Part shown: in pieces, positions 45,925-57,146 of the stretch | Numbering within the stretch: the first letter of the stretch is position 1 | Layout of the letters: every line of letters begins with the position of its first letter | From: Filosporella fistucella | Taxonomy: Eukaryota; Ascomycota; Leotiomycetes; Helotiales | NCBI GenBank assembly: GCA_030077755.1 | Contig: JAQJZZ010000015.1 | Span: forward strand, 2,046,001 to 2,110,000 | Reading direction: 5' to 3' | Length of the DNA stretch: 64,000 nucleotides | Position numbers and translations under genes: made by a program | Notes under the pieces: model-generated | What the model was told of the DNA's origin: nothing | The model's input: the letters and a program-made list of their open reading frames with translations, nothing else | Databases searched by the model: none

Positions 45925-48608
45925 ATGGTTTGTCTTTCTATTCTTTTGTTCTCGGTGGGGTTTGTACGATTATGTGGAGCTCAATCGACAGCCTGGCAGG
46001 CAAATCAGATCAATACGACCATGTGCTATTGGTCAAATCCGAGAGGTATGATGCGCAAGATGAGGATTGAGTAATGCTGATCAGAATAGCTGCTGTCATT
46101 CGTGATACTTTATATCTTGATGGAGGGGCTTTATGGTGGGAACCTGGATTTGCAGATGGAAGTTCTGGTCCTCCGGCATCTGATGGTATGCTTGAGAAGT
46201 AAGGATACCAGATAAATGCTAACAACTCCAGGCAATCCTCTTGGTTACGTCTACCTTCTCAACTTCAGTCAACCTTTCAATACTTCTCAAAATCTGAGTA
46301 CTATTTTTACAACGTTACCAAAAGGCGGATCTGGACTGGCTGCGAGTAATATTGGACCACAATATTTTGATGGAGGAATGCTTGCGAATGATTATGAGTG
46401 GCACACATACGGAGGGGTTCTCGCAGAAACAGACGCATATTCACTCCCTGATGCGCAGACAATTTTAACATATCAGGCCTATGCAAATGGACCACCAAAA
46501 ACATTTACAAAGTCATTTGTGTTGGAGAAATTACCTGCTTGGATAACGAGATATGTGACGGAAGGTGGAGCTGTCAGTGTTCCTTCGGAGAATCTAGGTT
46601 TCTATTTCGCTGGATTGAGATCTAGAAGCTGGGGGAAGATATTTTATAATCCTGGAAATGAAACGGTGAAAGCACAGTACTTGTCAAATACTCTACTCAA
46701 ACTGGACATGTCGGATCAAACGAAGCCGAACTGGTCGAACGCGACTCTACCTTCCTCTGTTCCAGGACGAGTCAATCCGGAAATTGTTTGGGTCCCAGTA
46801 TCGAAACAGGGAGTTTTGATTGCAATTGGTGGCGTTACGTATCCTTACTACGCTACTATGGTTGGAAAGAATAATGCTTCGGCGATCGCTTTGAGTGTAC
46901 GTTAGGTTGAGCCTCCCATGATAAAAGTCGCTGCCACTAACATTCACAGAAACAAGAAAGCCCAGTGTTCATGTCCACCGTTTCCGTTTACGATATAGCA
47001 ACCTCAACCTGGTTCGAGCAGCCCACTACTGGAGCCCCAGGTCAATTAACACAAGGCTGCACAATCGTAGCCTCTGCGCAAGATGGCACAAGTCACAATA
47101 TTTACTGGTACGGTGGATTCGATGGTCTCGACGCTGCATCGGATTTCAACGACGATGTCTGGATCCTCTCAGTTCCCTCATTCATGTGGATGAAAGTTCA
47201 CTCCGGAACTCCAGGTCATGGCCGTGCAGGTCATAAGTGTGCTCGTCCATATCCAGATCAGATGTTCGTGATAGGCGGTTACACTTCTATGAAAAGTACG
47301 CCGCCAACATGCCTTGACGGAGGCGTCATTCAGATATTCAATCTGACGTCTAATCAATGGATCACAAACTACGATCCTACTGTATGGGGCAATTACTCAG
47401 TCCCTCAAATGATCTCTCTTAAGATCGGTGGTACATCTACAGGCTCAGCAACCCAAACCGCTCCTTCGCCTTCAGGATTCGCAGACTCGAATCTAACATC
47501 CATTTTCGGAACACCCTACAATTCTTCCAAGATTAAAAACTGGTACCCCTACACACCCATCACCACGCCCTCCACGAATCGAACTACCCTTCTTCCCACA
47601 GCCGTGCCTCAAGGATCAGGAACCCCCAAATATCTCATCCCCGTTGTGGTAGTAGTAGTAGGTCTCTTCCTACTCACTCTGATAATCCTTGCTATCCTCC
47701 TCTACCGCCGCCGCAGAGTCTTCCGCTCGACAACAGGCACCCAATCCGAAGCCGGGACAATGGACAACAGGCGTCTCGTTTTCTCCTGGTTACGGAATGC
47801 AGACGCGAAGGCTCCAACTGTAACCACAGACGAAACACCACAGTCTCCTGATGAAGAGAGAGAGGAAATGGCTGTTGTGCCTGAGATGGGGGGGGAAATG
47901 GTCCATGAGATGCCGGATACTTCTCTACCTGTTGAATTACACGAAACAACTTTACACGATACCGGAACGGGATTCACTCCTATAACCAGTACACCCCGCT
48001 CTCGTCCCTCGAATCTAGTCCCTGGTACCGGTCTAGCGGCAGGAAGTCTCCAGCATTCCGACAGCGTAACGAGCAGAAACAGCGATACAAGTGATGTCAG
48101 TCGTTTCTCTGCACCAAACAATGCTCCTGTATCGCCTGTTCTAGCGGCACAAGAGAGAGTAGTAAGTGGAGTAAGTAATGTAAGTGAAGGAGAAAGAGGG
48201 CATTTAAGAGGCATCAGTGAAACGAGCGTTAGTACAGAAGGAGGGGAAGCAGTAGGCACATTTGGACAGAAAATCCCTCTTCCGCTTCCTATTCAGACTT
48301 CTTTATCGCCTTCTACACCCCGTCCTCAAGGCGAATCCACACATACAAACGCGCAACATACTCCAACACCTACTTCAACTACTACTCTCCGCCAAGCGGT
48401 ATCGCCCTTAACACCCCCGTTAGGCGCTGGACCTATGGGAGAAGGGTATATTGGCTCCCAATCTCACTTGCAAACGACATCTGCCTCTGAAGGGGGCAGA
48501 GGACCTGTACCTGGGAGCCCCAGTCCGAGTACGAGTTCTTATTCGACGACTAATAGGCGGAAAAGTAATTTTTTGGAGGGGTTGAGTGAAGATGATAGGA
48601 GGGTATAA
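45925..48608 (+). CDS. Secreted/single-span membrane kelch-type beta-propeller protein
   Basis: Four exons (45925-46045, 46090-46185, 46232-46896, 46950-48608) give 846 aa with consistent phases. A signal peptide is evident (MVCLSILLFSVGFVRLCGA). The ectodomain (~500 aa) has blade-like segments: RDTLYLDGGALWW, LGYVYLLNFSQPF, AYSLPDAQTILTYQAY, GVLIAIGG, YDIATSTWFEQPTTGAPG, NIYWYGGFDGLDAASDFNDD, VWILSVPSFMWMKVHSGTPG, and MFVIGGYTS. This is the kelch/galactose-oxidase-central type. Many N-x-S/T sites are present. One transmembrane helix follows (YLIPVVVVVVGLFLLTLIIL) with an RRRR stop-transfer and a ~290-residue Ser/Thr/Pro-rich cytoplasmic tail. A surface receptor or wall-associated role is possible, but no catalytic motif is seen. 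Confidence 0.85.
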
Positions 48609-49739
48609 ATCATATTCTTTGGGGTCTGGATGTGAGAGTGTGTGTTTTGATGAGGTGGGATGGGGTAACGAAGGAGGGAGACAGGTTTCTCCACTTTCAG
48701 TTGGTCAGTCATCATCATCATATATTGGAATAGTTGAGAGGCAACTTGAAGGAACAGAGAGGGAAGAAAGGGAGTTTGTATATCTCTATATCTTTTTTAA
48801 ACTCTTTGGAAATTGTGGGATATTTGGAATATCAGGCGTTTGCATAGCATGAAAGGGCCAATGATCATGATTTGATAAGGGAATGAAATGGTTGTATAAG
48901 GGGGTTTATGAGGGAAATTTAAGAGGGATTCTGGTGGAGTTCGGAAGGGAAGCTGCAAAGAAGGGATGATGGGGGGATGGAAGAGGGGGGGAGCAGCGAG
49001 ATTCTAGTACATACTATCTACTCATTTTATAAATCAAACGAATGGAATAAACCAAATACCCCATCAAGCTACAACAAAGACCTTCTTGCCCCCCAACTTC
49101 CCTCACGTCCTCACTCACCCTGCCCTACCCGCCTCTTCAGGCGATCAGACGTCAAAAGAAATATCACATTTTCTTCTCAAGAAGCTATCAGATTTCTATT
49201 CTTGATACTTTATTAAATAGATGCCAGAAAGTATAGCTAAGTCGTTTAGAGGGGTAATGTTAGATATTGCGATACGTACGCATCGTCAGCGAGGCCAGGA
49301 AGTTACTTTATCCTCAAACTATATCCATGAACTGTATTAAACAATAATAAAAGGATTTATTTTCCATCCCAAGACTCACCTCCTATTCCTCTCAGGACTT
49401 AAATAGCTATGATTAATAATAGCTACGGTTCACTTACATACTGTATCTGTGAGCTGTATCAGATAATGAAACAGATGATTCAAATTCTATTGAAAGACCT
49501 CCTACCCTTTCATTCTCACCGCTCTGCCAGCTGTGAGAAGTCGCTGACTTGTCTTCGTCCCTCCCTTCTTATTCGCCTCCCTCGCCCCGTCCCTGCTACC
49601 CCTCCTCTTCCTGGCCAGGAGAAATTGCTGAGTCGTCGCTTTTCTATCACTTCTCATTGGCAGGTTTATACACCCTGATTTGATTAGTTTACTTCTCAGT
49701 CCCACGTTAGATTTTTTTTAAGAAGCATTTCTTGTCTCG
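48609..49739. other. Intergenic, no gene recognised
   Basis: This is 3' flank of the kelch-type gene followed by AT-rich DNA. Around 49385-49480 short inverted pieces (AGCTATGATTAATAATAGCT) form a near-palindrome. No gene is seen. Confidence 0.4.
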
Positions 49740-50220
49740 CTTCTGACGGAAAACTCAAAGCTGAATACGAGACTATCCACTGCCGCTGAGGATATTGAGG
49801 AGGGAAAGGATGTCTATTGTGCATGAAAGATGAGCTGGATGCTCAAGTCACCGAGATAAAGAATTTGACCAAGTCTCTCGAGGTCTGCAGCTGAAAATAG
49901 AAAAGTGGACGCAGAACTTGTATCCAGCGGAATCAACGAGCTTCAATGCCAGGTCAACACCTTCAATAAGCTCATCCATCGACCTCAAACTCCTAGAAGC
50001 AACCAGTCTCAAAGTGAAGATGCCGTTCAAGAAGAGGGGAGTGGATCAGGTTGATCCCAGCACTACTCGACCAGTCCTCAAAGAGCCATGGCGACTCGAG
50101 CTCAAGGAATTCTTTAGTCGCATGGGGATTTTGCTTCCTGTAGAAGCAAAAGACATGAAATGGCTCAGAAAACATGTTCTATACTTGATTAGTGATATCG
50201 ATGGTTCCTACGGCAAACTT
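49740..50220 (+). pseudogene. Remnant of a coiled-coil coding sequence
   Basis: Protein-like stretches appear in successive frames. DELDAQVTEIKNLTKSLEV comes first, then DAELVSSGINELQCQVNTF with NKLIHRPQTPRSNQSQSEDA, then RPVLKEPWRLELKEFFSRMG with AKDMKWLRKHVLYLISDIDG. Heptad-like hydrophobics in the first two suggest a coiled coil. Frame changes and stops make this a relic or a mis-assembled gene. A run of 20 T (50226-50245) follows directly. Confidence 0.35.
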
Positions 50221-50225
50221 GGACA

Positions 50226-50245
50226 TTTTTTTTTTTTTTTTTTTT
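50226..50245. repeat. Homopolymer of 20 T
   Basis: An uninterrupted T run sits directly after the coding remnant at 49740-50220. Runs this long are error-prone in assembly. Confidence 0.9.
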
Positions 50246-51231
50246 GGAATAACAACGACCTTGTTGACGAACAAAGGTGGCTCTGCCTTGCTTCATTCAT
50301 TTTAGAATTTCTGATCTTGTAGATACGCATCGAATTTATAGAGACATTAAATGTATCTAACATGATCAAGAATGTCTCATTTGTGTTGTGAGGATAAATC
50401 CTCGGTCAAACCTGTTCCAGGCGTCGCAAGTTTCTTCAACAGAATGTATTTTTGATCGAAGTTTCGTTTAGATGCAATAAATGTTTCAAATTTTGATGTC
50501 ACGATCCATGGATGCACAAGTGAGAAGTGAATATGTTATATTGCTAATCTTAAAAACATGGTAAAGTCCACTTTACCAATTCCCAACCGCCCCACCTCTA
50601 TACCAATTGCCCAACCCCTCATCTTCATCATTATCGTGCGAAAGATCCTCTTTTCGAGCCTTCTAGATGCGGTCGATTTCTGATTGAGGTGTAGAGCTCC
50701 TTCGTCGTGACGGATTCTGTAATCCCCAAGCAGGGGACCTGACACTTCGATCCTGACGGACTCCATCTCTTTGTGGTCTTGGTTCAATTTAAGTCTCCCA
50801 GCGGAATTCGTCAGCATCTCGCTCTTAGTTGCAATGAAACATGATTGGGTCACTGGGCATAACACCTTTAAGTGATTGCTGCACAATGTCACTTGGAAAG
50901 TAAGTTATAACTTACTACTAATGAAATATGTCTTATATAAGAAACACGAATGTTGCAGCTATGTCTTGCAAACTCTGCTTGTTCCGGCGTTGCAAAATGT
51001 CACTTGGGGACATTTGGTTAGGAGAGGATGCCCCGGTTTTTTAATAAGGATATATATACCTCTTGATCAGTCGTTTACTCTTCATTCTTACTCGACAACA
51101 ACCCGGAAAGCATCAACTTGAATATATATCAAGTACTTTAAAGCCTTCCTATAGTAAATTTGCCCCTTCATATCTCTATACAAACGTTCCTTCCAATATC
51201 ACTTGTTTGATAGTTCTCTAATAAATTACAG
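50246..51231. other. Intergenic, with a short duplicated segment
   Basis: No gene is seen. A block close to AATGTCACTTGG occurs at ~50884 and again at ~50997, each preceded by GTTGC/GCTGC-type sequence, about 113 bp apart. The part next to 51232 holds the RRM-gene promoter. Confidence 0.4.
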
Positions 51232-51585
51232 ATGGCCCTGTTTGAGCGTAGAAAGATCCTCGTCTCCAACCTATCTTGGTCTACCACCGATGAAACCCTT
51301 CAAAGAGCATTTGCAGAGTACGGGGCTATCGAGGATTCGATAGTAATATTAAATAAGGAGACACGCCGTAGTCGTGAAATCGGTTTTGTGATATTCAAAA
51401 ATCCCCAAGATGCTCAAGCTGCAGTTAATGCTTTAGACGGTGCGATGTACGTTGTCTATATCGTCTCTGTTATTACTAGCTTTATATATACTAATATAGT
51501 ATATAGTGTGGATGGGAGAAATATCAAAGCTTGTATTGCCGTTCACAATGAACAACCTCCGCTTAGCGGTATTGTTTACCATTAG
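51232..51585 (+). CDS. Small single-RRM RNA-binding protein
   Basis: Two exons (51232-51446, 51507-51585) give 97 aa, essentially one RNA-recognition motif. RNP2 is ILVSNL (in KILVSNLSW) and RNP1 lies in SREIGFVIF, where the usual K/R-G-F/Y-G-F pattern is weakened (EIGFVIF). The intron 51447-51506 starts GTACGT and ends ATATAG, and splicing yields NALDGAIVDGRNIKACIAV, the expected beta4 region. The unspliced frame also reads through to the same stop with a hydrophobic insert, so intron retention would give a 117-aa product. No Gly-rich or other tail is present. Its RNA target cannot be told. Confidence 0.8.
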   Translation: MALFERRKILVSNLSWSTTDETLQRAFAEYGAIEDSIVILNKETRRSREIGFVIFKNPQDAQAAVNALDGAMYVVYIVSVITSFIYTNIVYSVDGRNIKACIAVHNEQPPLSGIVYH

Positions 51586-53444
51586 AATACGAAAGGGAGG
51601 AAGCGAGAGGATTCATCCCCTTGCAGTAGATATACTTACTTGAAATTATCATAGGGTTAGTGAGGTGAATCGTAAAAGCGCAGTGATCTGACAGAAATTA
51701 GTGTTACAGGTAACAGATCACGGGACTAGTGGACCATAGGCTCAGCAGGCGAGGAACTTACCTGGAAGTGGACCACAGGTCACGTGCTGGATCTTTGGGA
51801 TCCTTTAAGATCTAAGGATCTAAGGAATCCGAGGCGATCTAATTAGATAGATTTCCTTAAGTATTCGAAGCATGAAGTTTAAAGGTGGAGTGCCAACCGG
51901 CTTGATTACGCACTTGCATATTCCTCGGAACGCTCAGAAAAACTGCTACTTGCTATAGTCGCTATAATAAAATCGCATTCTCCGATCCTCTAAGCTTGCT
52001 TCGCTTATATTTGGTCACTATTTATATATGACCGACTAAAGCTCTCCTTATGAAAACGTTATGGGAATTCCGACGGACTACAATAGAAAAAATTAAGTCG
52101 TCTTGAGCTAAGTAAACAATTATCCCGCCACCTTTTCCACTACGCCTTCTGTTCCATCGCATAATATCAGCGTGAAGGACGATAATATATAAGAAGAGGT
52201 TTCAGACTATATCCTTTCTGGAAGCATTCTTGAAAAGGGAAACTTTCTCTAAACCCCAGATCTTAGATATTTCGAATCCATCAGCTTTATTTTCACGTGT
52301 TCGAAATAAGCTGGCCGATGGCTGACTTTTCCTATAGAAATACAGCCTCTCAAGATCCAAATGTCTCCCTTACTAATATGGCTCTCCTTTGGCATGCAAA
52401 GTTCGACTAGTTGCTCTTTAGTGGCCGATGGTATGATGTGGTTTGATATGGTTTGATATGGTTGAAGCCTAATTCGGTCTAGATGTCAAAGCTTAGCAAG
52501 AGACATCCATATGCCAAGAAATAAAACCGCGGGACAAAAAAGAACACCGCTTCGCGGCATCTCAAGTTTTAAATGCATCGATAATAAGCATTGTTGGAAG
52601 CACAAAAGCATTCCTTTTCCACATTATTGAGTAATGGAATTCTTCTATTGTTACAGTTTCTGTACTCAAGGTCAGCATTTCTCTTTGCATGATTGGTCGC
52701 CAAAGAAATTCAGAGCTTAACGAGGGGCGCTTCTGGCTTCGTTATGACCAGATTTTGAACTCGAATCGCTGTCAGCCCTAAAGTTTGATTGTCTCGGAGG
52801 AAAAACGCCGCTACGCCCTACACACTTGCTGTTCACACATTGTGTTACTCTTCAAAGCTTAATTCGTCAGTTTTGTCTTACACCCCAAAAGAAACAGCAC
52901 TTTCAGGTGAAAGTATTTGATCTTGTGTTGGACTTAATCATTTTATTTCTTCTGCGAGCAATGGGTATTTTTGGACCGCGGCCATTTGTTTCAGCTGAAT
53001 TGTGGATTTTTGCGCGATCCTGAGCCGTGTCTGGTGGTGAATTTTGAGGCTAATAGCTTAATAAATCGCCATTTGCATATTGGACAGCGTACAACAAATA
53101 TCGGTGAGACGGCATATGGTCCCAGAAGAGGCTTTTGGCTTCCTTAATGTGTGAATTCTTCGCAGCCACAACTCAAGCCATCAGTCAACAATACTTGGCT
53201 TCTTCTTTGGAATCATCTGATTCATACGTCAAGTTTTGCAATTCCACTGAGCCCAGTGCGGGCCCGGAACACAAACACTTGCCTTTCCTTCAGGTTGGCG
53301 ATTTCCATTCGGAGATTGCCTGCCTGTTTACAATTGGCATGCAGACAGAAATGTATATCTAGCGGTGTGCGGTCCACAATTTTTACTCTGCCAACTTTGC
53401 GCTCCAAACATCTACACGATCAAAAGTGAGCTGTGATATTCAAA
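51586..53444. other. Intergenic, no gene recognised
   Basis: AT-rich with short frames only. A small repeat of TGGTTTGATA lies at ~52438-52462 (three partial units). A palindrome-rich patch with repeated AAGATCTAAGGATCTAAGG-type sequence lies at ~51806-51828. Confidence 0.4.
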
Positions 53445-55683
53445 ATGTTGCTCATACGGTTTACTGTGTTCCTTTCTATTCTCGACTTCATTCAAGCAAA
53501 ACCTGTTAGGACGACTGAGGATATACACGCCAAGGAAGAACATTTTGAGAAGATTTACAAGCGGCAAGCTCCTCCGGATTTTTTCTCTACTCACCCTTCT
53601 TCGCCGAATCTTGTCTGGTATAGCTGCTATACGGGACTTCAATGTGCTAGGTAAGGTCCGGATACGGGTCAAATGACTTTGATCATGCATAGACTTATCA
53701 ATTTTTACAGACTTGAGGTTCCGCTCGACTATGCTCACCCTGTGGCAGGTGATGTCTTCAAGCTTGCAATAGTCAAACTTCCAGCAGCAACCGCCCCCGT
53801 CAAAGGAACCTGGTATATTTACAACAACCTTGGTGGCTCACCAGTGGACGCTGTCGTCAGTTTTGGGAGTATATACCAACAAAATGGTGGCGCCGACTTT
53901 GACATTGTAGCATGTAAGTGCCAAAAACCCCATATTTCTTCATCTGCCCATTTTTTTTGTTCCAAAGTCATCAGACCTTGAATTGACCCAAACCTTTGCT
54001 CTTTAGTCGATCCACGTGGACAAGGCCATACAACACCACAAATTCAATGCTTCGCAGATGCTGCAGCACAACTTGCCTATGCTAATGTTGAGCGACTGGG
54101 CCTTCAACTTGGCGATTTTAACGGCACTCGATTGCCAACGCAAGCCAACATTCTTTCCAACATTGATTTCATCAACAACCATCAATCTACATTTGCAGCT
54201 GGCTGTAAGCAATATTATGGAAAATATCTTCCGTGAGTGCAAGTGGAAAATATACTAAAACAAGTCTAACTATCAGTAGATATATTGGCACCGCTGATGC
54301 GGCTCGTGATCTCGACCGCATCGTCAATCTCATTGGCACCTCTAAGAAAATCTGGATGCTTTTCTACAGCTACTATACGGTACTAGGGACGACCTACGCT
54401 TCCATGCACCCAAATGGATTCGATCGTATGATCAATGACGGCGTCGTTAATACCGCAAAGCTCTATCTTACAGGCGACAATGGAATCAGCTCAGTCAGCG
54501 ATGCCCAAAAGGGTATCCAAATGGTATTCGACTCCTGCGCTGCGGCAGGGCCTTGCACCCCGTCGACATATCACTCCGGCACCTGTTGCCCATTCTGGGC
54601 GTCCAGTAAGTTCAAGTTGCACTCTCCGTTACCAAGGACTTTCAATTGAACTACTTGTAGCTGCCGCAGGAGTTTCAGCACGATATGAAGCTCTGAAGGG
54701 CAAGTATTGGAAGACACCCTTCAAGTCTTCCCAGAGTATTCAAGCTTGCGGAACATGTGACACAGGATACTACCGTATAGCTACCGGTCTTGCTGACACA
54801 CTGGGACTTGGTAATTTGTTTATCGAACAACAAATGAACACTTTACGTGAGTGGGAACAGGGGTTCGCTGAGACAGGTGGATCGATCGAATTCTTTAGTC
54901 AATTCACCCCTGACATTACATTCGGACCTTATACTCCAGCCCTTATGAGTCTTGATCAGGGTACTAGTTTGTTCCCTGGCCCTCTCTTGCAAAGCGGATA
55001 CTTGCAAAGCATGAATGCTACAAGCATTCAAAATGGCGCGATCGTCGCTAACCAGGAGCTGTATGCAGCTGGTATGTTTCCTGCAGAAGTACCCACTCAG
55101 ATGAACCAGGTGATTTGACTCGATATGCAGGCTGGCCCAACAGCTTGCTCCAACCGAAGCTCAAAAATCCGTATCTTGGACCGATTGGTGGCATCACCAG
55201 TCTAGCGAGAGGCAAGATGATGTTCCTCAGTAATGTTGCTTCTTCACAATACCCGCTGATAAAGTACGTTAATATTCGAGCATCTTAATCAGCATCTTCA
55301 CGGACTAACATTAAATTCTGTAGTGGCAAGCTGATGTCTGCTCTTTTCGTCGGCTCCGGACTTGTGACAATAAATGCTTTAGTAAGTCAAAACCAGCTCA
55401 ATGTCCGATAGACAACGACTTCTCAATCATGCAATCTTATGAAGTACCTCTACTAACTACTCTATAGGGCGTCAGTTGATCCTCTCCAGTTTTGTTTCTC
55501 GTGATCTTGATTTCACAAACTGACACAAAACAGGACAATTCGTTCTTGAATGGGGCATCTAATTGCGTACAAGGGTATCGGGTGGGATTTTTCAACGACG
55601 GGGTGATTCCTCCTGCTGGCGCCTTCTGTAATGATATATCAAACGGTCTTTTTGGTAAGCCGTTGGTCAAGGATTATCGCTGA
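53445..55683 (+). CDS. Secreted S33-like alpha/beta hydrolase (tripeptidyl aminopeptidase type), probably catalytically impaired
   Basis: Exons 53445-53650, 53711-53913, 54007-54232, 54280-54605, 54661-55071, 55131-55263, 55324-55381 and 55534-55683 join in frame, with a likely 3-nt exon at 55468-55470. The product is about 571 aa. A signal peptide (MLLIRFTVFLSILDFIQA) and Lys-Arg site (IYKRQAPP) open it. Family motifs are RLEVPLDYAHP, NNLGGSP, AFDPRGQGHTTP, DAARDLDRIVNLIG and TVLGTTYASMHPNGFDRMINDGVV. The nucleophile elbow, usually GxSYG, reads FYSYY here: Ser stays but both Gly are lost. The usual DPVTP acid loop aligns with SNVASSQYPL and the GHC histidine region with ALGDNSF, so both Asp and His appear absent. 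It may be a non-catalytic secreted relative. Confidence 0.78.
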
Positions 55684-57146
55684 GGGGAAGATAACTGGAT
55701 AATCGCGATGCGGCGGTGAATCATGGAACGAATGGACTGAACACGAATGGGCATGCAAGAATATCGTATTTTACTTGATTATGGTGGGAGGCATGACTTC
55801 ATGAGAAAATAATCCTATTACGAGGTGCAAATATCAATTAAAAATTTGAGAATTCAATTGTCAGGTACTGGGGTCTGCAGCATTTGTTATCCAATTCATT
55901 GACATTATAGCCTAGCTGCTTGAGTGCAGTTCAAGAGTGGGCTCTCATAGAAACATGGCGAGAATGCTGAAGGGGGTAGCGATAGTGGCTAAAAATCTAT
56001 CGAGATATTATAAAATGCGACGTTCATGCCACCCATATCAGTCAAGAGATCGGCGAGATTCTACGATTGCCATTTCCACCAGAGACGATGGAGATTGGTG
56101 TGGTGCATGAAGAAGAGTGAATGAGCAGGTGGTAGAGAAATATCATGCATCTAGTTGTAGTCAGTTATGATTGCACTCGGGCGTTTGGAGAAAGTTTTGC
56201 ACTCACAGTCTCTCCTACGGCGTAGTGGCCACCAATAAAGGATCTCAGAATTGGGATCGACGTCCTTGGTACTCGACGATGAAATGGATGAGGGCACAGA
56301 AATATGATGGTTGATTGAAGATGTATGGCAACGTTTAGGGCCTGGATTTGAGACTCTACTTTCAGATACACTCAAGAAACGCTAATGTCTCACAAACAGC
56401 ACCAAATCTCAGAAACAACTGCAAATTTTCTACAACCTACCTAGCATGAGCATCAATTCCTCCTATCCTAATATTTAAATGGCAAAAAGGCCAGCAAGCA
56501 GAAACAAGAATATTGTGTCCTTCCCTCATCTGTACCGAAATCAGCAACGTCGTGATGCAGAATAGAGATTTCTTAAGTCTATCTCGGCGGAAAAATCATT
56601 CTATACAATTATAAAAACTTGCGAATGTATGATGGTTCACTTGAAGAATGCATGCTCTATATGCTAGCATGCTCATGTAAAAGGCTCTAGTGGATAGTTC
56701 TCTCGAATAATCGCTTCAGTCAGCGCATCCTAAGAGTCAGGAAAGGCTTTGAGAGTGTGAATCTATTAGTTCTGAATGCAGTGATCGTATCAATATCCAA
56801 GATCTGTGAGCTTGTGTTTGCAACCGTGAAGCTGTTGTATGGCTGCGAATTCTAGTGTGTCGTCTTACCAGATTTCGTGCTGCAACAGTTCATTTAGCGA
56901 GGCTGTAAGCTAATGCCCCCTGGAAAAAGGGGTGAATTGGTGGCTCCATCGCTAAAGATTCAGGGTGTAAGAGGCTGGGTTCAGCACTGTGGCAAGCATT
57001 ACGGGGCCGAATAATTACCCCGCACCTACCCCGCGCTACCCCTAATATCACAAGTTCAATCTCGCTATAGCGCATTGTAGGAAAAAAATAAAATTCAGTC
57101 AAATCAAAACATCATTAGAGGTGAATATATTCTCTATCAGTTACCC
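55684..57146. other. Intergenic, no gene recognised
   Basis: Convergent 3' flanks of the S33-like gene and the Upc2-like regulator. Only short frames are present, none with a domain. Confidence 0.45.
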
